Shown in pieces: positions 1 through 6,803 of a stretch of DNA of 15,505 bases (positions within the stretch are counted from its first letter, which is position 1; each line of letters opens with the position of its first letter). Source of the stretch: CAKRPJ01 sp934376955 (GTDB lineage Bacteria; Bacillota; Clostridia; Lachnospirales; Lachnospiraceae); the NCBI GenBank assembly GCA_934376955.1, contig CAKRPJ010000045.1, positions 1-15,505 on the forward strand, in the 5' to 3' direction. Made by a program: the position numbers and the translations under genes. The notes under the pieces are model-generated. The model was not told the DNA's origin, searched no databases, and was given only the letters and a program-made list of their open reading frames with translations.

Positions 1-75
1 AGAATTTTCAGGGTTTTACATACTGTTCAGTTTTCAATGTTCTTTGTGTTTCTTTGTTGCTGTTTCAGAAGCAAC
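1..75 (-). promoter_or_regulatory. Leader region of an rRNA operon (partial, transcribed leftward)
   Basis: Read on the minus strand, this is the transcribed region downstream of two strong promoters. It opens with a hairpin (stem GTTGCT/AGCAAC, 56-61 and 70-75, 8-nt loop) and continues into AAGAACATTGAAAAC (30-44). That motif resembles the boxA-type antitermination motif (GTTCTTTGAAAAC-like) found in Firmicute rrn leaders and spacers. A boxB-like hairpin followed by boxA is the usual order in rrn leaders. There is no coding potential. The 16S gene itself is not in the window; its presence left of position 1 is inferred. Confidence 0.6.
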
Positions 76-81
76 TCGTTT

Positions 82-110
82 ATTCTATCATACCGTTTCC
101 GGTTTGTCAA
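82..110 (-). promoter_or_regulatory. rrn-type promoter P2 (sigma-A)
   Basis: On the minus strand a perfect -35 box TTGACA (105-110) is followed after exactly 17 bases by TAGAAT (82-87), five of six matches to the -10 consensus. Upstream A-tracts (111-130) look like an UP element. Transcription would start near 75 and run left into the hairpin and boxA-like leader. The near-consensus strength and the tandem arrangement with P1 fit an rRNA promoter. Confidence 0.75.
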
Positions 111-194
111 GAAGTTTTTTAACTTTTTTGAGCGATTAAGAAGTTTTTCTAATGGCTCTTAATAAGTTTTGCCCTGTCGCTCAAGGCGAGTATT

Positions 195-223
195 ATAATA
201 ACAAATCCCGGCAAAAAAGTCAA
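195..223 (-). promoter_or_regulatory. rrn-type promoter P1 (sigma-A)
   Basis: On the minus strand TTGACT (218-223) is followed after 17 bases by TATTAT (195-200), with TATAAT overlapping at a longer spacing. It lies about 110 bases upstream of P2 in the same orientation. An A-rich stretch (about 224-245) directly upstream of the -35 box is a plausible UP element. Tandem promoters of this strength are typical of rRNA operons. Confidence 0.65.
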
Positions 224-245
224 CACTTTTTTCTGTTTTTTATAA

Positions 246-451
246 ACTATTTCTTTTATACATTTAATATCTACATTTTGTATAGTGCGCCGCTATTAAC
301 CACTAGATGCTGTTCTTCTCCTTTTTTCGTAATCTGTTTTTTATTACATTTCTCTTACTTTCTATCAATTTTCTTGCTTTTCCTTACTATTCTCTTGTAT
401 TTGTTGTATTTTCCGACATTTTCTGATATCTTAAACTTAACAAGTATTTGT
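246..451. other. AT-rich divergent intergenic region, no gene seen
   Basis: This stretch is very rich in A and T and separates the leftward rrn-type promoters from the rightward flotillin gene. Short frames exist on both strands, but they have biased low-complexity translations (Phe, Leu and Tyr runs), no ribosome binding site and no recognisable domain. The only signal I could assign is a weak flotillin promoter candidate near its right end. Confidence 0.5.
404..432 (+). promoter_or_regulatory. Candidate flotillin promoter
   Basis: TTGTAT (404-409), a 17-base spacer and TATCTT (427-432), the last preceded by TG in the extended -10 position. Each box matches consensus at three or four positions. 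If used, transcription would start near 439 and give a leader of about 170 nt containing the hairpin block at 452-574. In such AT-rich DNA chance matches are common, so this is tentative. Confidence 0.3.
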
Positions 452-574
452 CTCAGTCGAGAAGACTCCCACTGAGATAAACGCTCCGCGAGGATGCTCA
501 GTGATTCTGTATGGAATATGTCAGCTTTGCTGACCAGAATCATTCGCCAAGTCTCACGGACGTTCGACTTGAAC
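452..574 (+). repeat. Structured repeat block in the flotillin leader (three hairpins)
   Basis: There are three consecutive inverted repeats. H1 has stem CTCAGT/ACTGAG (452-457, 471-476) with an inner GAG/CTC. H2 has outer arms TGATTCTG/CAGAATCA (502-509, 535-542) and a perfect inner hairpin GTCAGC-TTT-GCTGAC (520-534). H3 has stem CAAGTC/GACTTG (548-553, 566-571). Bases 536-574 form a 39-bp unit that recurs twice at 4858-4938 with 32 of 39 identities to each copy, without gaps. The H1 motif (AGTCGAG...CCACTGAG) recurs after the flotillin stop. None of the hairpins is followed by a T-run, so they are not simple terminators. I do not recognise a known riboswitch or named RNA family. Confidence 0.7.
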
Positions 575-608
575 ACAATCAAACTTCAGCAGCCAGAAAG
601 GAGTTACT

Positions 609-2195
609 ATGTATTTGAATCATCTGATCATTCCTATCACCGTTGTCGTCATTTTTATTCTGCTTCTCGTCCTCCTCGCCTGCGGTTATGTGAAAGCTCC
701 GCCGGATCAGGCTTATATTATTTCCGGCCTTAAGCATGACGCGAAGATCCTCATCGGACGTTCCGGAATCCGGATTCCGTTCTTTGAGCGAATGGACCGC
801 CTGTATCTCGGACAGATGACTGTCGATATCAAGACGGAGCAGTCCGTTCCGACAAATGACTTTATCAATGTCAATGTAGATGCGGTTGCCAAGGTTCGCA
901 TCACCCCGTCCCAGGAAGGGATCCGTCTGGCAGCAAAGAACTTCTTAAATAAGAAACCGGAGGATATCACTTTAGATCTTCAGGATTCCCTGCAGGGCAA
1001 CATGCGTGAGATCATCGGCACTCTTTCCTTAAAGGAGATCAATACCGACCGTGATTCCTTCTCCGATCAGGTTATGTTAAAGGCATCCAAGGACATGGAT
1101 AAGCTGGGAATCGAGATCTTATCCTGTAATATCCAGAATGTTACCGATGATAATGGATTGATCCGGGATCTCGGTGCCGACAACACATCAAAGATCAAGA
1201 AAGACGCCGCTATCGCAAAGGCCCAGGCGGATCGCGACATCGCTATCGCTCAAGCGGAGGCGAACAAATCTGCCAACGATGCCCGTGTGCTTTCGGAGAC
1301 AGAGATTGCAGAGAAAAACAATGAGCTGGAGATTCGTAAGTCAGAGCTTCAGAAGCACTCCGATACAAAGAAAGCGGAAGCAGATGCCGCGTATGAGATC
1401 CAGAAGCAGGAACAGGAAAAGACCATCCAGACAGCTACCGTAAATGCCCAGATCGCAAAGGCAGAGCGTGAAGCAGAGCTTAGGAAGCAGGAAGTTGCCG
1501 TACAACAGCAGCAATTAGACGCGGAAGTGAATAAAAAAGCGGACGCAGAACGCTACAAGGTCGAGCAGGAAGCGGCTGCAATGCTTGCAAAACGCCAGCG
1601 TGAGGCAGAAGCAAGAAAATATGAGTTAGAAAAGGAAGCCGAAGCCATGCGTGCAAAGGCAGATGCCACAAGATATCAGGCAGAACAGGAAGCGGCCGGT
1701 ATCCGCGCCCGCGGTGAAGCGGAAGCGGCTGCAATCCAGGCAAAAGCCGTTGCGGAAGCAGAAGGTATGGAAAAGAAGGCGGAAGCTTACGCAAAGTACA
1801 ATAACGCCGCCATTGTAGAAATGCTGGTAGGCATTATGCCGCAGATGGCTGCGGAGATCGCAAAGCCGTTGTCTGCCATCGACAAAGTCAATATTTACGG
1901 AACCGGCGGTGCCGGCGGCACAAACGGCAGCGGAGTCAGTGAGATCTCCGGAAACACGGCGGCTGTCATGCAGCAGGTATTTGACACCATGTCCGAGGCC
2001 ACCGGTGTGGATTTCAGGGACATTCTGAAGGCACAGACGTATGATGCAAAGGTAAACCGGAACATCAACGTCAGCGGAATCACCGTTCCTTCCCCGGTCG
2101 ATAAAGAATCCTCCAATCCGGCTGACGCAGCTGCCCCGATCGATCCAACTGCCCCTGTGGACACCGCTAATGATCTCCCGTCGACAAACGTTTAA
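609..2195 (+). CDS. Flotillin-like SPFH/band 7 membrane scaffold protein (YuaG/FloT type)
   Basis: A membrane-anchored scaffold of the flotillin family, which organises membrane microdomains. At 528 aa it has the size of B. subtilis YuaG/FloT (about 510 aa), not of the shorter FloA. A hydrophobic segment (residues about 6-26) anchors the N-terminus. An SPFH/band 7 domain follows (about 28-190), then a long Ala/Glu/Lys/Gln-rich coiled coil (about 195-395). Within it, roughly 20-residue units of the type RYxxEQEAAxxxA recur at about 315-375. The Gly-rich and Pro/Asp/Ala-rich C-terminal region (about 430-528) looks disordered. The start is set by an AAAGGAG ribosome binding site five bases before ATG. 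It is the only plus-strand gene here and convergent with the histidine kinase gene. The NfeD-type partner often found beside flotillins is absent. The stop codon lies inside a degenerate copy of the dispersed repeat. Confidence 0.93.
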   Translation: MYLNHLIIPITVVVIFILLLVLLACGYVKAPPDQAYIISGLKHDAKILIGRSGIRIPFFERMDRLYLGQMTVDIKTEQSVPTNDFINVNVDAVAKVRITPSQEGIRLAAKNFLNKKPEDITLDLQDSLQGNMREIIGTLSLKEINTDRDSFSDQVMLKASKDMDKLGIEILSCNIQNVTDDNGLIRDLGADNTSKIKKDAAIAKAQADRDIAIAQAEANKSANDARVLSETEIAEKNNELEIRKSELQKHSDTKKAEADAAYEIQKQEQEKTIQTATVNAQIAKAEREAELRKQEVAVQQQQLDAEVNKKADAERYKVEQEAAAMLAKRQREAEARKYELEKEAEAMRAKADATRYQAEQEAAGIRARGEAEAAAIQAKAVAEAEGMEKKAEAYAKYNNAAIVEMLVGIMPQMAAEIAKPLSAIDKVNIYGTGGAGGTNGSGVSEISGNTAAVMQQVFDTMSEATGVDFRDILKAQTYDAKVNRNINVSGITVPSPVDKESSNPADAAAPIDPTAPVDTANDLPSTNV

Positions 2196-2245
2196 GTCGA
2201 GCTCCGTGAGCCCACCACTTCCACTGAGGTGAATTTGCGATTCAT
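2190..2245 (+). repeat. Degenerate copy of the dispersed repeat, overlapping the flotillin stop
   Basis: GTTTAAGTCGAGCTCCGTGAG (from 2190) matches the end of the 39-bp unit as read on its other strand (consensus GTTCAAGTCGA, four variable bases, then CCGTGAG). It continues into CCACTGAGGTGAA, which resembles the right half of hairpin H1 upstream of flotillin. A short hairpin TGAAT-TTGCG-ATTCA (2230-2244) ends it. The flotillin stop codon TAA (2193-2195) is part of the repeat. Similarity is partial, so the assignment is moderate. Confidence 0.5.
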
Positions 2246-2260
2246 CCCAGGAAATTCCAT

Positions 2261-2314
2261 AAAAAAGGATGCCCGTCTCCGGTCGCGCAGCAGCAGACCC
2301 GGTGGTAGGCATCC
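2261..2314 (-). terminator. Intrinsic terminator of the response regulator-kinase operon
   Basis: A stem GGATGCC/GGCATCC (2267-2273, 2308-2314) extends inward through wobble pairs to CCGG/CCGG around a loop of about 16 nt. On the minus strand it is followed directly by six T residues (A at 2261-2266), a good Rho-independent terminator for the kinase transcript. On the plus strand it is followed by TTTCTATATATT, so it may also slow flotillin transcripts. Confidence 0.8.
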
Positions 2315-2347
2315 TTTCTATATATTCCAACTCAATATTCGCATATC

Positions 2348-2369
2348 GTGGGATTATCATCCCACTTTT
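2348..2369 (+). terminator. Intrinsic terminator for flotillin
   Basis: A perfect 7-bp stem GTGGGAT/ATCCCAC (2348-2354, 2359-2365) with the tetraloop TATC is followed by TTTT on the plus strand. In the other direction it is not followed by T residues. It abuts the kinase stop codon (2368-2370), so the flotillin terminator lies beyond the kinase terminator and the two transcripts overlap antisense for about 100 nt. Confidence 0.6.
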
Positions 2370-3909
2370 ATGATTTGCTTCCATCCAGCGTGAACCAGAA
2401 TTCTACGCCATTTTCCCAGTTTTTTACACCATACTGTTGATGATGTGCGTCCATGATCGCTTTCACGATGGACAGCCCGATCCCGGTTCCTCCGTAGGCC
2501 CGCGTCCGTGCCTTATCTACCTTATAGAATTTGGTCCACAGATTAGGGATCGCTTCCTCCGGGATCGGAGCTCCGCTGTTAAAGACAGATACCCGGACGA
2601 TTCCGTTTTCCCGGAGCATCCGGATCACGATCTTCTTCTCCCCACCGATATGATGGATCGCATTGCTCAGGTAATTGGTAACGACCTGCTCGATCTTAAA
2701 TTCATCAGCCCATACATAAACAGGGCTCTGATCATCAAATTCTACTTGGATCTGATTCTGTTCCAGAAGGATCTTTGAGGCATTTACCACTCCGCGGATC
2801 AGCTCCGTCAGATCAAAACGGTCCATCACCGGCTTGTCATTTCCGCTTTCCAAAGATGAGAGTGTCAAAAGCTGCTTTACCATTTTGTTCATCTTGTCCG
2901 CCTCGTCCACGATAACATCACAGTAATAATCACGGCTTTCTTTTTCCTCTCCCATACCTTCCTGAAGTCCCTCTGCATATCCTTGGATCAAAGCGATCGG
3001 GGTCTTCAGCTCATGAGAGACATTTGCAATAAATTCTTTTCGCATTTCATCGATCTTTGTCTTCTCCTCGATATCCTTTGTGAGCTGATTATTGGCTGAT
3101 TTCAGCTCTCCGATCGCCTCCTTCAGTCTGTCTGCCAGCAGATTCATGCTGTTTCCAAGCACGCGGATCTCCTCCGGATCCCGCTTTCCTGCCTCATATT
3201 TTACATCAAAGTCAAGACCGGACATCTTTTCCGACAGATCTGACAAGCGATAGATGGATTTTGTCATGTGTCTTGCGACCACCGATACCACTACCAGACC
3301 AAACAGGATCACAATGATTCCGACATACGTTAGAAAACGGTTAGATAAAGCGACACTCTCCCACACATTAGAATACGGGATACTCATGATAAAGACCGTG
3401 CTGTTATCGGAGAAAAAACCCCAGCTCTCCAGATACATCGTGTTTCTCCACGGATCAAAGCATTTCTGGACGGTGTAATTGTCATGCTTCTCAACAACCT
3501 CGGCCTGATTTTTCGCTTTTCCGAAAATGTACCGGTTCATACGATCCATCAGGAATCGGTCATCCTTCGCTGTTGAATAGACTGTGCTGTTTCTTGAAGC
3601 ATTATCGATCATCAGGATCGATATATTGGACGTGTCGTTAAATTTGCGGACGATCTTATGGAGATTGCCCTCCGTCACGCTGCCGTCCTCCTCCTGCTCC
3701 CATTCCATGGCCTGATCGAAGGAAATTCCGTTTTCATTATTGCTGAGAATCTGGGCATCGATGACCTCATAAGCTTCTTCTATCGTATCTACCTTCTGAC
3801 TGATATAGAATCGTTCCAGATACCACTGATTCACCCCCCAGACGATGGCAACCATGGCTACCATCAGGAAAACAAATGTAACAGTCAGGCGTGCACGCAT
3901 GGTTTTCAT
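2368..3909 (-). CDS. Membrane sensor histidine kinase
   Basis: Class I sensor kinase of 513 aa that should autophosphorylate on His299 and pass the phosphate to the adjacent response regulator. Two membrane helices (about 8-27 and 195-213) enclose an extracytoplasmic sensor domain of about 165 residues. A HAMP linker follows (about 214-265), then a coiled segment. The HisKA motif is FIANVSHELKTP (293-304). The catalytic domain has N box NYLSNAIHH (412-420), a G1 region FNSGAPIP (443-450) and G2 GGTGIGLSIVKA (473-484). G1 lacks the textbook DxGxG spelling. The start codon overlaps the regulator stop as TGATG, indicating translational coupling. An in-frame ATG three codons later is an alternative start. 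The signal sensed cannot be told from the sequence. Confidence 0.93.
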   Translation of the reverse strand: MKTMRARLTVTFVFLMVAMVAIVWGVNQWYLERFYISQKVDTIEEAYEVIDAQILSNNENGISFDQAMEWEQEEDGSVTEGNLHKIVRKFNDTSNISILMIDNASRNSTVYSTAKDDRFLMDRMNRYIFGKAKNQAEVVEKHDNYTVQKCFDPWRNTMYLESWGFFSDNSTVFIMSIPYSNVWESVALSNRFLTYVGIIVILFGLVVVSVVARHMTKSIYRLSDLSEKMSGLDFDVKYEAGKRDPEEIRVLGNSMNLLADRLKEAIGELKSANNQLTKDIEEKTKIDEMRKEFIANVSHELKTPIALIQGYAEGLQEGMGEEKESRDYYCDVIVDEADKMNKMVKQLLTLSSLESGNDKPVMDRFDLTELIRGVVNASKILLEQNQIQVEFDDQSPVYVWADEFKIEQVVTNYLSNAIHHIGGEKKIVIRMLRENGIVRVSVFNSGAPIPEEAIPNLWTKFYKVDKARTRAYGGTGIGLSIVKAIMDAHHQQYGVKNWENGVEFWFTLDGSKS

Positions 3910-4586
3910 CAGCCATTCACCTCGAATTTATATCCCATTCCCCATATTGTCTTGATCAGGTCTCCCTTAGGCCCCAGCTTGCTTCTAAGCTTCTTTACAT
4001 GGGTATCGATCGTTCTGGCATCTCCGAAGTAATCGTAATTCCATACATTATTGAGGATCTTCTCTCTGGACAGGGCCATCCCCTGATTTTCCATAAAGTA
4101 AGTCAAAAGCTCAAATTCTTTATTGCTCAGATCCACAGGATGTCCGTCTACAGTGGCCTCATGTGCATTCTTATCCACGCAGATCCCGGCAGCGCTCAAT
4201 ACCTCGCCGCTCCCCTGGGTGCCCCTTCTTAAGATCGCTTCGATCCTCGCGACTAAGATCTTCGGGCTGAAGGGCTTTGTAATGTATTCATCCACCCCCA
4301 GCTCAAAGCCCAGAAGCTCATCGCGTTCTTCTGACCGGGCTGTCAACATAATGATCGGAACCTTGGAATATTTACGGATTGTTCTGCATACCTGCCAGCC
4401 GTCCATTTTAGGCATCATAACATCCAAAAGCACAAGGCTGATATCCTTTTCCCTGAAAAAAACATCGATCGCTTCTTCTCCGTCTCCTGCTTCCAGAACA
4501 CGGTATCCCTTGATCGTTAAAAAATCTTTGACGAGCTTTCTCATTCTCTCCTCGTCGTCGACCATCAATACTTTTATTCCATCCAT
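3909..4586 (-). CDS. OmpR/PhoB-family response regulator
   Basis: DNA-binding response regulator of 225 aa paired with the downstream kinase. The receiver domain (about 4-120) has acidic residues Asp10/Asp11, phospho-acceptor Asp55 (LVLLDVMMP), Thr82 and Lys104 (TKPF). A winged-helix output domain (about 127-223) ends with RTIDTHVKKLRSKLG and GMGYKF, the usual OmpR/PhoB recognition-helix region. I chose the start at 4586 (MDGIKVLMVDDE) because GGAGG lies eight bases before it; a longer frame to 4613 would translate through that ribosome binding site. The target genes are unknown. Nearby repeats (CAC-T/G-TTAATGT, near 4631 and 4719) are possible self-regulatory sites but are weak. Confidence 0.93.
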   Translation of the reverse strand: MDGIKVLMVDDEERMRKLVKDFLTIKGYRVLEAGDGEEAIDVFFREKDISLVLLDVMMPKMDGWQVCRTIRKYSKVPIIMLTARSEERDELLGFELGVDEYITKPFSPKILVARIEAILRRGTQGSGEVLSAAGICVDKNAHEATVDGHPVDLSNKEFELLTYFMENQGMALSREKILNNVWNYDYFGDARTIDTHVKKLRSKLGPKGDLIKTIWGMGYKFEVNG

Positions 4587-4689
4587 TTTTTTATCCTCCA
4601 AAATATAGAACAATACGTGTGCTTCATCGGCACGTTAATGTTTTTTGTGCAAACGGGAATTTCCTATGATGCGATCCTCCCGGAGGGAC

Positions 4690-4756
4690 TTTTTGCTCTA
4701 TAGAAATCATAACTTTCGCACTTTAATGTAACATGGTCTTTCCTATAGAGTAAAAA
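4690..4756. repeat. Long inverted repeat upstream of the response regulator
   Basis: The arms TTTTTGCTCTATAGAAA (4690-4706) and TTTCCTATAGAGTAAAAA (4739-4756) are complementary apart from one mismatch and a wobble. They are separated by 32 bases and centred on CTCTATAG/CTATAGAG. The element sits between the aspS terminator, whose T-run it shares, and the regulator gene. It could be a two-half-site operator, a structured leader or a remnant repeat. No clear promoter could be placed; TTAACG-17-TATTGT nearer the gene is only a weak candidate. Confidence 0.45.
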
Positions 4757-4804
4757 AATATCCCTGTTACTATCGGTTATATTTTAACAGATAATAACAG
4801 GGAT
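4752..4804 (-). terminator. Intrinsic terminator of the rel-hisS-aspS cluster
   Basis: The 10-bp stem ATCCCTGTTA/TAACAGGGAT (4760-4769, 4795-4804) encloses an AT-rich loop of 25 bases and is followed on the minus strand by A and then seven T residues (4752-4758 on the plus strand). It lies about 135 bases after the aspS stop, so the transcript would carry the tandem repeat hairpins in its 3' end. Confidence 0.8.
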
Positions 4805-4842
4805 TTCTATAAGTTCACGAACATTTCACAAAGGTCGCGGGA

Positions 4843-4938
4843 TTGGATTTTATCCAAGGAATCACGCACCAAGTCGCACGGAATTTCGACTTGAACTCAG
4901 GAATCACGCATCAAGTCTCACAGACCTTCGACTTGAAC
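4843..4938 (-). repeat. Tandem pair of the 39-bp structured repeat after aspS
   Basis: Two copies (4858-4896 and 4900-4938) with a 42-bp period share 34 of 39 bases. Each contains an inverted repeat CAAGTC/GACTTG (in copy 4858-4896 as CAAGTCG/CGACTTG). On the minus strand each unit starts GTTCAAGTCGAA and ends TGATTCC. The first unit begins at the second base after the aspS TAG (unit edge 4938, which is also the last stop base). Directly beyond the distal copy is a perfect hairpin TTGGAT-TTT-ATCCAA (4843-4857). The same arrangement, a TTT-loop hairpin beside the 39-bp unit, occurs at 520-574. Confidence 0.8.
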
Positions 4939-6734
4939 TATTCTTCTTCCTTCTTCTCAACGATCGCGATATCGAGATCCTCAAGCTGTTTCGGATCTAC
5001 CGGCGCCGGAGCTTCCATCATAAGGCAGGAGGCATCCTTTACCTTCGGGAAAGCGATCACGTCGCGGATGCTGTCTGCGCCTACCATAAGCATAACAACA
5101 CGATCTAAGCCGTATGCAAGACCTGCGTGCGGCGGTACTCCGTATTTGAAGGCATCGAGAAGGAAGCCAAACTGCTCTGTGGCCCTTTCTTTCGTAAAGC
5201 CAAGGACTTCAAACATCTTTTCCTGAATATCGTTCTGATGGATACGGACAGATCCGCCGCCAAGCTCAGTGCCGTTTAAGACGATATCGTAGGCCTTTGC
5301 ACGGACTGCACCCGGATTGGTGTCGATTAACGGAAGGTCTTCCTCCATCGGCATCGTAAACGGATGATGCATTGCAACGAAACGATTTTCCTCCTCCGAA
5401 TACTCTAAGAGCGGAAATTCGGTTACCCACAGGAATTTAAAGTCATCCTTCTTTAAAAGGTCTAACTGTCTTGCAAGCTCAAGACGGAGATTTCCTAATA
5501 CATCAAATACAACTTTGTTTTTGTCTGCGGCAAAGAACAGAAGATCACCCGGCTTTCCGTCCATTGCCTTAACAAGGGCATCTAACTCCTCCTGCTGCAT
5601 GAATTTTCCGAAGGAGCACTTGTAGGAGCCGTCTGCATGGATCGCAAGGTATGCAAGTCCCTTCGCTCCGAAGCCCTTTGCATATTCCACAAGAGCATCG
5701 ATCTTCTTTCTCGGCATGTCTGCCAGTCCTTCGGCATTGATACCGCGGACAGAGCCGCCGTTTTCAAGTGCGCTCTTAAATACAACAAATTCACAGTCCT
5801 TAACTACATCGGAAACATTCTTTAATTCCATGCCGAAACGCATATCCGGTTTATCGGAGCCGAAACGATCCATAGCTTCACGCCATGTCATGCGAAGGAT
5901 CGGAGTCTGAACATCAAAATTACAGATTTCTTTAAAGAGCTTCTTTAAGAGTCTCTCATTGACTTCGAGAACATCTTCAACGTCCACGAAGGATAATTCC
6001 ATATCGATCTGGGTGAACTCCGGCTGACGGTCTGCACGGAGATCCTCATCACGGTAGCATCTGGCAAGCTGGAAGTAACGATCCATGCCGGAGCACATCA
6101 GAAGCTGCTTTAATAACTGCGGAGACTGCGGAAGGGCATAAAATTCTCCCGGATGCACACGGCTCGGAACAAGATAGTCTCTTGCTCCCTCCGGTGTACT
6201 TTTAATAAGGGTCGGGGTCTCGATCTCAAGGAAGCCTTCATCTGCTAAAAACTGACGAACCATGGTTGCCACACGGCTTCTGATCATGATATTCTTCTGG
6301 AGATCCGGACGGCGCAGATCAAGATATCTGTATTTTAAACGCAGCTCCTCCTTTGTTTTGCTGTTCTCCTCGATGGGGAACGGCACAACCTCGGATTCGG
6401 AGAGAATCCTTAAGGAGTGTGCTCTCATCTCGATGGTGCCTGTCTTTAAATTCTGGTTTGCCGCTCCGGAACGCTTCTCCACAATTCCTGTTACTGCGAT
6501 GGTAAACTCGCTGCGGAGACGCTCTGCCTTCTGGAAATTCTCTGTTCCGCAGTCGCTCTCCTCAAAAATGATCTGGATAATGCCGGAACGGTCACGCAGA
6601 TCCGTAAAGATAATGCCGCCTTTATTTCTGCTTTTCTGAACCCATCCCATAAGGGTCAATTCCTGTCCAACGTTTGCCTCTGTAACTTCCGTACAGCGGC
6701 AGGAACGCTTTAAGCCTGCCATTGATTCTGCCAT
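4938..6734 (-). CDS. aspS: Aspartate--tRNA ligase
   Basis: Class IIb aminoacyl-tRNA synthetase that charges tRNA-Asp in the cytoplasm. At 598 aa it has the bacterial size. An N-terminal OB-fold anticodon domain (about 15-110, GWVQKSRNKGG at 30-40) precedes the catalytic core. Motif 2 is FQLARCYRDEDLRADRQPEF (221-240); motif 3 is GLAYGLDRVVMLMVG (538-552). The insertion between them is the GAD domain of bacterial AspRS. AGGAGG six bases before the ATG supports the start. It is the last gene of the cluster, 69 bp after hisS. At the loop position where discriminating and non-discriminating enzymes often differ (RRDL versus RRDH) this protein has RNK, so tRNA-Asn use cannot be decided from sequence. 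The C-terminus ends in an acidic KKEEE tail. Confidence 0.97.
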   Translation of the reverse strand: MAESMAGLKRSCRCTEVTEANVGQELTLMGWVQKSRNKGGIIFTDLRDRSGIIQIIFEESDCGTENFQKAERLRSEFTIAVTGIVEKRSGAANQNLKTGTIEMRAHSLRILSESEVVPFPIEENSKTKEELRLKYRYLDLRRPDLQKNIMIRSRVATMVRQFLADEGFLEIETPTLIKSTPEGARDYLVPSRVHPGEFYALPQSPQLLKQLLMCSGMDRYFQLARCYRDEDLRADRQPEFTQIDMELSFVDVEDVLEVNERLLKKLFKEICNFDVQTPILRMTWREAMDRFGSDKPDMRFGMELKNVSDVVKDCEFVVFKSALENGGSVRGINAEGLADMPRKKIDALVEYAKGFGAKGLAYLAIHADGSYKCSFGKFMQQEELDALVKAMDGKPGDLLFFAADKNKVVFDVLGNLRLELARQLDLLKKDDFKFLWVTEFPLLEYSEEENRFVAMHHPFTMPMEEDLPLIDTNPGAVRAKAYDIVLNGTELGGGSVRIHQNDIQEKMFEVLGFTKERATEQFGFLLDAFKYGVPPHAGLAYGLDRVVMLMVGADSIRDVIAFPKVKDASCLMMEAPAPVDPKQLEDLDIAIVEKKEEE

Positions 6735-6803
6735 ATTTTTCCTCCTGAAACAATCGGAACTTGAAACATTCCAACTGAATTTATTGTGGTATGATTTCCG
6801 GTC

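Noticed and set aside
152..475. 107-codon plus-strand frame in the AT-rich region
   Set aside because: The translation is low-complexity Phe/Leu/Tyr/Ser, it lacks a ribosome binding site and it overlaps the rrn-type promoter P1 on the other strand.
355..582. 75-codon minus-strand frame across the flotillin leader
   Set aside because: It is made mostly of the hairpin-rich repeat and AT-rich DNA, has no convincing ribosome binding site and no domain. The repeat explains it better.
1626..2384. 252-codon frame antisense to flotillin
   Set aside because: It is a shadow of the Ala/Glu-rich coiled-coil codons, shows no domain, and crosses both terminators.
4858..4938. GTTCAAGTC resembling a tRNA T-arm
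   Set aside because: There is no acceptor, D or anticodon arm around any copy; the match is limited to the T-loop-like string.
4858..4941. Possible minimal CRISPR array (two 39-bp repeats)
   Set aside because: The repeats are joined by only three bases, so there is no spacer, and no cas gene is nearby.
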